A DNA stretch of 8,959 nt from Azovibrio restrictus (GTDB lineage: Bacteria; Pseudomonadota; Gammaproteobacteria; Burkholderiales; Rhodocyclaceae): the NCBI GenBank assembly GCA_003252145.1, contig QKDJ01000141.1, forward strand, positions 1-8,959. The letters run 5' to 3'. The position numbers were made by a program, and so were the translations under genes. Positions 1-5,961 of the stretch are shown in pieces. The notes beneath the pieces were generated by a model, which worked only from the letters and a program-made list of their open reading frames with translations, ran no database searches and was not told the DNA's origin. Within the stretch, counting starts at the first letter, position 1. Every line of letters starts with the position of its first letter.

Positions 1-240
1 ATTCCAGTCACGCCCCACAGCCAGTGCCGTCATGCGCTTGAAGTTGAAATAGGGCAGTACCTTGGTTTCCACCAAAGCCACGGTCTTCTTGGTATTGCCA
101 TTCTGAATATCCTTGTCCTGACGCACAGCGGCCAATACGTCGTCAGTCACCTTTTTCACCAGTTGGTCCGGCGCCATTTCCTGGGCGGCGGCACCGACGG
201 TGAGAAAACTGGTAACAAGCAGGGCAAAGAGTCGCTTCAT
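1..240 (-). CDS. mlaC: MlaC, periplasmic phospholipid-binding protein (N-terminal part, cut by window edge)
   Basis: This is the soluble periplasmic carrier that shuttles phospholipid between MlaA at the outer membrane and MlaFED at the inner membrane. Only the first 80 codons are present; the gene runs off the left edge, and the family is about 200 residues long. Residues 1-19 form a Sec signal peptide (MKRLFALLVTSFLTVGAAA) with likely cleavage at AAA|Q. The mature start (residues 24-56) has the helical, charged character of the family. Residues 61-79 contain VLPYFNFKRMTALAVGRDW, matching the family pattern of a Pro-aromatic-Asn/Asp stretch followed by a Gly-Arg-aromatic motif. The ATG lies in a 4-bp overlap with the mlaA stop, and an AGGA Shine-Dalgarno sits about 6 nt upstream of it, inside mlaA. 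The product call rests on the motif, the signal peptide and the operon position. Completeness of the C-terminus cannot be judged. Confidence 0.88.
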   Translation of the reverse strand, partial: MKRLFALLVTSFLTVGAAAQEMAPDQLVKKVTDDVLAAVRQDKDIQNGNTKKTVALVETKVLPYFNFKRMTALAVGRDWN

Positions 241-992
241 GGGAAATCCTGAAATGAGTTATTGGCGTCGTTACGGGGAGGGCGGCCATCGTGGACCTGA
301 GAGGCACGACGCTGCAGATAGGCCGAACGGATGTAAGCGTATTTGTCCAGAGCAGCCTCATCGATCACCTTGTCGGCGGGCAGCAGGCTGGCACGATATT
401 CCACCGCGCGCAGGGCAATCATGCTGTTGCGCACGGGCACATCGTTAATCTGGGAAACCGGATAGAAATATTGATCCACCCCCCAACCCACCAGATCACG
501 GGAAGTATTGGGTCCGATCAGGGGCAGGAAGGTGTAGGGACCATCAGGCACACCCCAGACGGCCATGGTCTGGCCGAAATCCTCGTCGCCTTGCTCAAGC
601 TCCAGTTCGCTAGCCACATCGAACAGGCCAAAAATACCTACGGTGGAATTGATCAGGAAACGCTCAAAACCCGTCAGCCCTTCGCTACCCTTGCCCTGCA
701 GAAGCGCATTGCCACCCCGGCTCACATCCCAAAGGTTTTCATAGAAGTTGTGCACGCTCATCTTGGCGGGCAGGGGCACGGCTGCATCGTAGCCCTTGGC
801 TACAGGCTTCAGGACCGCCTTATCGATACTCTCGTGCGCCTGGAACATGCTGCGATTGAAGCCCTCGTAGGGGTCTTGTTCGCTAGGCGCCCGAGCGGTA
901 CCGGCACAGCCGGCCAGCAACATGAGGGCCGCTAGGGCCAGACTGCCTCGCCATCCGCCCAGTGCGGATTTATGCTGGGTATTCATGTTCAT
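237..992 (-). CDS. mlaA: MlaA (VacJ) outer-membrane phospholipid-removing lipoprotein
   Basis: MlaA sits in the outer membrane, extracts mislocalised phospholipid from the outer leaflet and hands it to MlaC. The 251-residue length is normal for the family. Residues 1-28 are a lipoprotein signal peptide with lipobox LAGC and acylated Cys29; the +2 residue is Ala, not Asp, which fits outer-membrane sorting. Recognisable motifs are DPYEGFNR (40-47), the NFYENLWDVSRGGNALLQG stretch (82-100), INSTVGIFGLFDVA (114-127) and GVPDGPYTFLPLIGPNTSRD (147-166). The Asn/Asp-rich tail after residue 235 looks disordered. The ATG at 992 overlaps the mlaD stop as ATGA and has AGGA about 6 nt upstream, which favours it over the second in-frame ATG two codons later. 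The gene lies between mlaD and mlaC, so donor, carrier and acceptor are encoded together, unlike E. coli. Confidence 0.96.
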   Translation of the reverse strand: MNMNTQHKSALGGWRGSLALAALMLLAGCAGTARAPSEQDPYEGFNRSMFQAHESIDKAVLKPVAKGYDAAVPLPAKMSVHNFYENLWDVSRGGNALLQGKGSEGLTGFERFLINSTVGIFGLFDVASELELEQGDEDFGQTMAVWGVPDGPYTFLPLIGPNTSRDLVGWGVDQYFYPVSQINDVPVRNSMIALRAVEYRASLLPADKVIDEAALDKYAYIRSAYLQRRASQVHDGRPPRNDANNSFQDFP

Positions 993-1459
993 TTCTGATC
1001 CTGACCTTCAGCTGCCTTGTTGAAGAGGAACTGGCTCACCAGTTTTTCCAGTACTACGGCCGATTGCGTCTTGAAAACCGTGTCTCCGGCCGCCAGTTTG
1101 CGTTCATCGCCGCCAGGCTCCAGGCCCACATACTGGTCACCCAGCAGGCCGGAGGTATAGATGGAGGCAAAGGTGTCCTTCGGGAAGGTAAAGCGGGAAT
1201 CAATGGCCAGCACCACTACGGCCTCGTAGGTATCCGGATCGAAACGAATATCCGTCACCCGTCCTACCACCACACCGGCACTCTTGACCGGGCCTTTTAC
1301 CTTCAGGCCGCCGATGTTATCAAACTTGGCCTGCAGTTGATAAGTCTGCTCCATCTGAACACCGGAGAAACTACCTACCTTGAGGGCCAGAAACAGCAAA
1401 GCGGCAATGCCGATGGCAACAAAAAAACCGACCCAAAGGTCGAGGGTAGTCCGACTCAT
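989..1459 (-). CDS. mlaD: MlaD, MCE-domain subunit of the phospholipid transporter
   Basis: MlaD is anchored in the inner membrane and forms a periplasmic hexameric ring on the MlaFE transporter that receives lipid from MlaC. The 156-residue protein has a single N-terminal membrane helix (about residues 7-28, VGFFVAIGIAALLFLALKVG) and a single MCE domain (about 38-116). Inside the domain are FDNIGGLKVKGPVKSAGVVVGRV (46-68) and the diagnostic LLGDQYVGLEPGG (105-117). A hydrophobic C-terminal helix (136-148, VLEKLVSQFLFNK) corresponds to the segment that forms the central pore in MlaD rings. Length is slightly shorter than E. coli MlaD. The ATG overlaps the mlaE stop by 4 bp, with an AGGGGA Shine-Dalgarno just upstream; the stop overlaps the mlaA start by 4 bp. 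The hexamer and pore roles come from the family, not from this sequence. Confidence 0.96.
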   Translation of the reverse strand: MSRTTLDLWVGFFVAIGIAALLFLALKVGSFSGVQMEQTYQLQAKFDNIGGLKVKGPVKSAGVVVGRVTDIRFDPDTYEAVVVLAIDSRFTFPKDTFASIYTSGLLGDQYVGLEPGGDERKLAAGDTVFKTQSAVVLEKLVSQFLFNKAAEGQDQK

Positions 1460-2250
1460 GAGGTTCCCCTGAACATGAAGGAGGTCAATACAAAATCCAG
1501 CGCCAGAATCGCCAGGGCGGAGGTCACCACGGTCCGAGTGATAGCCCGGGACACGCCCTCGGCCGTAGGTTCGGAGTCATAGCCCTCGAATACGGCAATG
1601 AGGGCCACAGCGGCGCCAAATACAAAGCTTTTCACCAAACCATTCCAGACGTCATGACCAAACTCCACGGAAGCCTGCATCTGGGACCAGAAGGAGCCAT
1701 CATCCACACCAATGGCCACCACCCCGATCAACCAGCCCCCGAAAATACCCATGGCAGAGAACAGGGTAGCCAGAATGGGCATAGCGATCACGCCACCCCA
1801 GAAGCGGGGCACCACCACACGGGCCACCGGGTCCACCGCCATCATGTCCATGGCCTTCAATTGTTCCGTCGCCTTCATCAGGCCGATTTCCGCCGTGATG
1901 GCAGACCCGGCCCGGGAGGCAAACAGCAGGGCTGCCACGACAGGCCCCAACTCCCGCAGCAGGGACAAGGCCACCATGGTGCCCAGCTGTTCTGCGGAGC
2001 CGTAACGCTGAAGAATTTCGTACCCTTGCAAACCCAGCACCAAGCCAACGAACAGGCCCGACACCATGATAATGATCAAGGACAGTACGCCGCTGAAATA
2101 GATTTCCCGCAGGGTCAGGGGGTAACGACGCAAAGCCGCACCGGAATTAAGCAGCACCGCGCCAAAAAAACGGGTCGCATACCCCAAGCGCCAGATGCCC
2201 TCCACCATCCGGCTCCCTAGTTGTCGCAGGAGATTGACGGGGTTAAGCAT
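1456..2250 (-). CDS. mlaE: MlaE, permease of the phospholipid ABC transporter
   Basis: MlaE is the integral inner-membrane permease that dimerises and pairs with the ATPase MlaF and the MlaD ring. From the ATG at 2250 it is 264 residues, close to the E. coli length. It has an N-terminal amphipathic stretch (residues 1-45) and several membrane segments (about 54-76, 93-112, 150-182, 207-222, 240-260). The conserved cytoplasmic loop ASRAGSAITAEIG (111-123) continues to MKATEQLKAMDMMAVDP (125-140). The C-terminal motif TAEGVSRAITRTVVTS lies at 229-244. The reading frame stays open upstream to 2370, but those 40 extra residues are antisense-like sequence inside mlaF with no family similarity. The start at 2250, overlapping mlaF by 8 bp, is therefore chosen. 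Its Shine-Dalgarno is only a G-run, so coupling to mlaF translation is likely. Confidence 0.95.
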   Translation of the reverse strand: MLNPVNLLRQLGSRMVEGIWRLGYATRFFGAVLLNSGAALRRYPLTLREIYFSGVLSLIIIMVSGLFVGLVLGLQGYEILQRYGSAEQLGTMVALSLLRELGPVVAALLFASRAGSAITAEIGLMKATEQLKAMDMMAVDPVARVVVPRFWGGVIAMPILATLFSAMGIFGGWLIGVVAIGVDDGSFWSQMQASVEFGHDVWNGLVKSFVFGAAVALIAVFEGYDSEPTAEGVSRAITRTVVTSALAILALDFVLTSFMFRGTS

Positions 2251-3052
2251 GGCGCCCCCCGAACAGGTCGTCCATGATGGGGGTGGCCTTGATGTGGAAG
2301 GGCACAGGACCGTCCGCTTCCGCATGCACAAACTGGTGCACAAAAGGATCGGAGGAGTGACGGATTTCATCCGGCGTTCCCTCGGCCACTACTTTGCCTT
2401 CAGAAATGAAGAAGATGTAATCCACGATCAGCAGGGACTCCTGCACATCGTGGGTCACCATGATGGAGGTTGCCCCCAGGGCATCATTCAAGCGACGGAT
2501 CAATTGCCCGATCACGCCCAGAGAAATGGGGTCCAGCCCGGTAAAGGGCTCGTCATACATGATCAGTGACGGATCCAGAGCCACAGCCCGAGCCAGAGCC
2601 ACACGGCGCGCCATACCACCGGACAGGGAATTGGGCATCAGGTCCCGAGCACCCCGCAAACCAACCGCCTGGAGCTTCATCAGCACCAGGTCGCGAATCA
2701 GGCTTTCCGGCAGATCCGTATGCTCGCGCAAGGGGAAGGCCACATTTTCGAATACCGACATATCGGTAAATAGGGCGCCAAACTGGAACAGCATGCCCAT
2801 ACGCCGCCGCATGGCATAGATCCCGGACTGGTTCATGGTGCTGACGGTCTGCCCATCCACCACGATCTTGCCCCCCGTGGGCCGCAATTGCCCCCCGATA
2901 CAGCGCAGTAGTGTGGTCTTGCCACATCCCGAGCCGCCCATGATGGCCACGACCTTACCCCTGGGGATACGCATGTTGATGCCCTGCAACACGGGCTTGC
3001 CGCCATAGTCAAAGCGCAGATTTTCAACATGGACCAAAGCGTCGTCGAGCAT
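2243..3052 (-). CDS. mlaF: MlaF, ATP-binding protein of the phospholipid ABC transporter
   Basis: MlaF is the cytoplasmic ATPase that powers lipid movement through MlaE-MlaD. All ABC motifs are intact in 269 residues: Walker A GGSGCGKTT (39-47), Q-loop Gln90 in MLFQFGALF, signature LSGGM (143-147), Walker B LIMYDEP (163-169) with catalytic Glu168, D-loop around GLDP (172-175), and switch His201 in VTHDVQES. The C-terminal extension after about residue 235 (FVHQFVHAEADGPVPFH) is typical of MlaF and contacts the partner subunit or MlaB in characterised systems. The ATG at 3052 has no good Shine-Dalgarno; an in-frame TAA lies 8 codons upstream and no other ATG lies between, so the start is well bounded. 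It is the first gene of the operon and faces the divergent intergenic region. Confidence 0.97.
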   Translation of the reverse strand: MLDDALVHVENLRFDYGGKPVLQGINMRIPRGKVVAIMGGSGCGKTTLLRCIGGQLRPTGGKIVVDGQTVSTMNQSGIYAMRRRMGMLFQFGALFTDMSVFENVAFPLREHTDLPESLIRDLVLMKLQAVGLRGARDLMPNSLSGGMARRVALARAVALDPSLIMYDEPFTGLDPISLGVIGQLIRRLNDALGATSIMVTHDVQESLLIVDYIFFISEGKVVAEGTPDEIRHSSDPFVHQFVHAEADGPVPFHIKATPIMDDLFGGRHA

Positions 3053-3090
3053 GCGGATTATGGGCAGGAGTAATTAGGGAAAGACCGCCA

Positions 3091-3099
3091 ATTCTAGCA
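3091..3099 (-). promoter_or_regulatory. Candidate extended -10 promoter for the mla operon
   Basis: Read leftward, the sequence is TGCTAGAAT: a TGn extension followed by TAGAAT, one mismatch from the sigma-70 TATAAT box. It would start transcription near 3084, giving a leader of roughly 30 nt before the mlaF ATG. No good -35 hexamer is present at 16-19 bp spacing, which is tolerable for an extended -10 promoter or for one that needs an activator. This is a pattern match only. Confidence 0.4.
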
Positions 3100-3119
3100 G
3101 AGCACCCAAGCCAGCCCTG

Positions 3120-3134
3120 TATTCCATTGGAATA
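3120..3134. repeat. Perfect 15-bp palindrome, candidate operator
   Basis: TATTCCA-T-TGGAATA is a perfect inverted repeat of 7-bp arms around one central base. It lies just upstream of the -35 position of the candidate mlaF promoter, where a dimeric regulator could bind. The half-site core GGAATA recurs a third time at 3268-3273 (within TTGGAATA, 3266-3273), nearer the mshL side. The symmetry is seen directly; an operator role is inferred, and no regulator family could be assigned. Confidence 0.4.
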
Positions 3135-3158
3135 AACGCCTAAAGAACTGCACATATC

Positions 3159-3168
3159 TTGCAAAAAT
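3159..3168. repeat. 10-bp direct repeat TTGCAAAAAT, copy 1
   Basis: The decamer TTGCAAAAAT occurs here and again at 3236-3245 in the same orientation, 77 bp apart start to start. It may be a regulatory site or simply an A-tract coincidence in AT-rich intergenic DNA. Confidence 0.35.
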
Positions 3169-3235
3169 GAGACACATGAACCCTCTGGTTTCTCCCTTGC
3201 TACGACATAAAACAAGCAGTCGCATCCAATGACAT

Positions 3236-3245
3236 TTGCAAAAAT
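3236..3245. repeat. 10-bp direct repeat TTGCAAAAAT, copy 2
   Basis: This second copy extends into a short inverted repeat, GCAA-AAA-TTGC (3238-3248). It lies about 90 bp upstream of the mshL start, within range of a promoter for the rightward operon. Confidence 0.35.
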
Positions 3246-3312
3246 TGCGTGCACGGATTATGCTTTTGGAATATAGCGCCCTATGAATAACCGAAGGGTT
3301 TTTTCCTTAGCC

Positions 3313-3331
3313 TCACCCTTGAAAAAGGTGA
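3313..3331 (+). promoter_or_regulatory. Hairpin covering the mshL ribosome-binding site
   Basis: The sequence TCACCCTT-GAA-AAAGGTGA can fold into an 8-bp stem with one C/A mismatch and a 3-nt loop. The right arm contains the likely Shine-Dalgarno (AAGGTGA, 3325-3331), ending 3 nt before the mshL ATG at 3335. In the mRNA this could partly hide the ribosome-binding site. An in-frame TGA at 3329-3331 forces the start to 3335. Pairing is read from the sequence; a regulatory effect is inferred. Confidence 0.4.
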
Positions 3332-3334
3332 CTC

Positions 3335-5062
3335 ATGGTTTCAGGAAACAAATATCTGTTGCTGATGCTGAGCGGACTAGCTGCCTGCAGCACACCTACG
3401 CCACAAGCGCCACTCCAAAGCCACCTTCACAGGGACCAAAACAACTCGGCACCTGCCACCACAAGCATTCCCCAGCCTGTCCAACAAAGTCTGACGCTCC
3501 CACCACTAACACCTGCCCCCGAGATGGAAACCTATAGCGTGGTTGTGCATCAAGTGCCCGTACATGAACTGTTATTCGCCCTGGCACGGGACGCCAGGCT
3601 GAACGTGGATATCCATCCCGGCATCGAGGGACAGGTCACTTTGAACGCCATCGAACAGACCTTGCCCCAGTTGCTGACCCGCATCTCCAAACAGGCGGAC
3701 ATCCGCTTTGAATTGGACGGCCCCAATCTAGCGGTCATGCCTGATACGCCCATCCTCAAACACTACAAGGTGGACTACGTCAATCTAAACCGTACCGTGA
3801 GCGGCACGGTGGCCACCAACACCCAGATCAGTACGGGCCAAAATCCCCAGGGAACGGCTGAGTCCCCACTCGGAAGCGGCAACATTTCCAGCACCCGCGT
3901 GGAAAACAGCTCTACCAACCAGTTTTGGGTCTCCTTGGAGAAAAATATCCAGGACATCCTCAGGGAAACCGACAAGCTCCTGCCCGCAGAGCCCATCTCC
4001 CTACGGAGCCCAGCGCCATCGGAGCAAAGCAACAAACCAAACCTATCACCAGAACACCGTCAAACAGGCCTTTTCAGGGAGGCTGCTTCAGTCATCATGC
4101 ACCCGGAAAGCGGAGTGATTACGGTTAGAGCCACATCCCGCCAACACGAACGTATCGCCGAATTCATCGAGAGAGTCACCCAGGCCGCCCGGCGCCAGGT
4201 GATGATAGAAGCCACCATTGTTGAAGTGGAACTGAGCGACGGCCATCAGCAGGGCATCGAATGGAGTCGCATCTGGTCCGATGGTGACAAGAACCTGAGC
4301 CTGACGCCCACGACGTCCACCAGTGGCACGACCCCATCCGTCACCCCTTTCGTCCTAAGCTTTACCAACAGCGCCAACCCCTTGAGTCTCACCCTCAATC
4401 TGCTCCAATCCTTCGGCACCACCAAAGTACTTTCCAGCCCTCGTCTCTCCGTGCTGAACAACCAGACAGCACTACTGAAAGTGGTCGAGAACGTGGTGTA
4501 TTTCAATATCAAGGCCGACATCTCTCCTGGCAACACCAACACCAATGCCATCGTCGCCTATACCACCACACCCCAGACGGTGTCCGTAGGCCTGGTCATG
4601 ACCGTGACACCGCAGATCAGCGCTGACGATACGATCATTCTCAATGTCCGCCCCACCATATCCAGCATCGCCGGAATGGTCCGAGACCCTAATCCTGACA
4701 TCCCTGCCAACGTATCCAATGAAATCCCCCAGATTCGTACCCGGGAAATCGAGTCGGTCATGCGCCTCTCAAGCGGCGAAATCGCCGTTCTTGGCGGCCT
4801 GATGGAAGATCGCATCGACTACAAGACGGGTCGTGTACCCATCCTGGGGCAAATGCCCTTGGCTGGAGAGCTATTCACATCCCGCAACAACAACGCCAGA
4901 AAGTCAGAGCTGGTGGTCTTCCTGCGCCCCGTCGTCATTCATGAACCGACGCTGCACGGCGGCTACGCCAGTCTCACCCCCTACTTGCCAGGCCAACACT
5001 TCTTTGAAGTGCCCCCGGAAAGTCGCCCATTCGATCCTGCCTGGAGGAGTACACGCCCATGA
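3335..5062 (+). CDS. mshL: MshL-type secretin, outer-membrane pore of an MSHA-like type IV pilus system
   Basis: This protein should multimerise into the outer-membrane channel through which the pilus (or secreted product) passes. It is 575 residues. Residues 1-17 are a short lipoprotein signal with lipobox LAAC and Cys18, followed by Ser, which suits outer-membrane sorting. A Pro/Gln/Thr-rich linker covers about 19-62. The N-terminal secretin domains follow: an STN-like part (about 66-136) and the MshL-type N-domain with a Ser/Thr/Gly/Asn-rich stretch (155-196) ending in NQFWVSLEKNIQDIL. An N1-like segment (SVIMHPESGVITVRATSRQ, 252-270) leads to the C-terminal secretin domain (about 288-537). 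Key motifs there are VMIEATIVEVEL, VLSSPRLSVLNNQTALLKV (365-383), VGLVMTVTPQI and GEIAVLGGLMEDR (481-493), ending in ELVVFLRPVVI (525-535). An in-frame stop directly upstream fixes the start. The stop overlaps mshN by 4 bp. A GspD or PilQ identity is less likely given the mshN-E-G neighbours. Confidence 0.9.
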   Translation: MVSGNKYLLLMLSGLAACSTPTPQAPLQSHLHRDQNNSAPATTSIPQPVQQSLTLPPLTPAPEMETYSVVVHQVPVHELLFALARDARLNVDIHPGIEGQVTLNAIEQTLPQLLTRISKQADIRFELDGPNLAVMPDTPILKHYKVDYVNLNRTVSGTVATNTQISTGQNPQGTAESPLGSGNISSTRVENSSTNQFWVSLEKNIQDILRETDKLLPAEPISLRSPAPSEQSNKPNLSPEHRQTGLFREAASVIMHPESGVITVRATSRQHERIAEFIERVTQAARRQVMIEATIVEVELSDGHQQGIEWSRIWSDGDKNLSLTPTTSTSGTTPSVTPFVLSFTNSANPLSLTLNLLQSFGTTKVLSSPRLSVLNNQTALLKVVENVVYFNIKADISPGNTNTNAIVAYTTTPQTVSVGLVMTVTPQISADDTIILNVRPTISSIAGMVRDPNPDIPANVSNEIPQIRTREIESVMRLSSGEIAVLGGLMEDRIDYKTGRVPILGQMPLAGELFTSRNNNARKSELVVFLRPVVIHEPTLHGGYASLTPYLPGQHFFEVPPESRPFDPAWRSTRP

Positions 5063-5961
5063 CCTTCCGTGGCACTGCCCCCCCTCTACAACAAGCCCTT
5101 GTCCGGACGCCCCTCACACCCCTCCTCCTAGGTGCGAAAGGCAAACTGATTGTGTTGGCTCTGGCCAGTACAGTCGTGGTCAGCCAGGCTCTGAGCCGTC
5201 ATCACGCCGACCTTTCTCCACAGCCAGCCCCCTCGCCAACACAGACGCCATCAATCTCTATCTCGCCAGCCCAGAAGCTAGCAGAGCCCCCAACAACACC
5301 CCGCCCGCATGACCAGACGGCCGCGTTCCAGCCGCAGCCAAGAAAACCCAATCCCTCCATTCAACTGCAGCGCCATCTGTCACCCCTCGGCTCGGCATTA
5401 GAAAGTGGGCGTACAGCCCTAAGTCAGGGACAGTACCCCCAGGCCCAAACCGCTTATACGCAAGCCCTACAACTCGCCCCCAAAAACCTTGAGGCCTGCC
5501 TGACCCTGGCACAGCTGGCGCAAAAAGAAGGCCTGACCCAGGTGGCACTGACGCACTACCAAAAAGCACTCAGGGCTCACCCCGGCAATGGACTGGCCTT
5601 GGCGGGCTACTTGGACACTGCCGATCAAGTACCTCAAGACCAAAAAGAACGATTGCTCAAAACACTGACGGCGAGAGAAAAGCACGCCCCGGCCCTGCAT
5701 TTTGCCCTCGGTAATTTGCTAGCCGCACAGAAGCGCTGGCCAGAAGCCCAAGCCGCTTATTTCCAAGCCTACGCCTTGGATAGCACGAATCCGGACTATC
5801 GCTTCAACCTGGCCGTAGCGCTGGATCAGTTAGGGCAATCAAGCCTCGCCATCACCCAATACCGCCTGGCCCTGGAAGCCGCCCAAGAACGCCCCACCAA
5901 CTTTGATCCCCAATCCGCGCAACAACGGCTGCTGGCACTGGAAGGGAAGAGTCACCCATGA
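5059..5961 (+). CDS. mshN: MshN-like membrane-anchored TPR protein
   Basis: This is a 300-residue accessory protein of MSHA-type pilus assembly; its exact role in the family is poorly defined. A cytoplasmic N-terminus (1-28) precedes one membrane helix (about 29-45, KLIVLALASTVVVSQAL). A Pro/Gln/Ser-rich linker (50-105) follows, then a periplasmic array of TPR-type helices. Clear repeat units are near 112-145 (GSALESGRTALSQGQYPQAQTAY and on), 146-179 (LTLAQLAQKEGLTQVALTHY), 212-245 (LHFALGNLLAAQKRWPEAQAAY) and 246-279 (YRFNLAVALDQLGQSSLAIT). The start overlaps the mshL stop as ATGA and is preceded by a strong GGAGGAG Shine-Dalgarno (5043-5049). The stop overlaps mshE in the same way. The family name depends mainly on architecture and position between secretin and ATPase genes, since TPR sequence alone is not diagnostic. 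Confidence 0.78.
   Translation: MTFRGTAPPLQQALVRTPLTPLLLGAKGKLIVLALASTVVVSQALSRHHADLSPQPAPSPTQTPSISISPAQKLAEPPTTPRPHDQTAAFQPQPRKPNPSIQLQRHLSPLGSALESGRTALSQGQYPQAQTAYTQALQLAPKNLEACLTLAQLAQKEGLTQVALTHYQKALRAHPGNGLALAGYLDTADQVPQDQKERLLKTLTAREKHAPALHFALGNLLAAQKRWPEAQAAYFQAYALDSTNPDYRFNLAVALDQLGQSSLAITQYRLALEAAQERPTNFDPQSAQQRLLALEGKSHP

Larger units (their letters stand above)
3053..3334. other. Divergent intergenic region between the mla and msh operons
   Basis: This 282-bp region separates mlaF (leftward) from mshL (rightward). It is visibly more AT-rich than the flanking genes and should contain the promoters of both operons. It holds the palindrome, direct repeats, -10-like element and hairpin listed separately. 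A 76-codon open frame crosses it on the minus strand (3254 to 3024), but it has no Shine-Dalgarno, no recognisable sequence and runs into mlaF in another frame, so it is not called as a gene. No convincing -35/-10 pair was found for the rightward operon. Confidence 0.75.

Noticed and set aside
291..935. 214-codon open frame on the plus strand, antisense to mlaA
   Set aside because: It lies wholly opposite a confidently identified gene, and its predicted protein shows no recognisable motif. It is explained by codon bias leaving the antisense frame open.
2164..2170. Seven-base homopolymer in mlaE as a possible programmed frameshift or sequencing error
   Set aside because: The frame through it encodes an ordinary MlaE segment (RFFG) and the protein continues with conserved motifs, so there is no sign of frameshifting.
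1654..2220. 188-codon open frame antisense to mlaE, rich in His and Gln
   Set aside because: The composition is what the reverse complement of membrane-protein codons gives. It has no Shine-Dalgarno context or family resemblance and fully overlaps mlaE.
2251..2370. 40-residue N-terminal extension of mlaE
   Set aside because: The added residues are an out-of-frame reading of mlaF, and MlaE from 2250 already has normal length and N-terminus.
3024..3254. 76-codon open frame on the minus strand across the intergenic region
   Set aside because: It has no Shine-Dalgarno and no recognisable domain, and it ends inside mlaF in another frame. The AT-rich spacer is better read as regulatory DNA.
3249..3264. 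Possible sigma-54 promoter (GTGCAC-N5-ATGCT) for the msh operon
   Set aside because: The -12 GC is present at the right spacing, but the near-invariant GG of the -24 element is TG. With no enhancer-binding site recognised, the match is too weak to call.
3289..3304. Terminator-like AACC-GAAG-GGTT followed by a T-run before mshL
   Set aside because: The stem is only 4 bp, too short for an intrinsic terminator, and no gene ends just upstream on that strand.
3283..3537. 84-codon open frame starting upstream of mshL in another frame
   Set aside because: Most of it overlaps the real secretin gene out of frame, and its protein has no family features.
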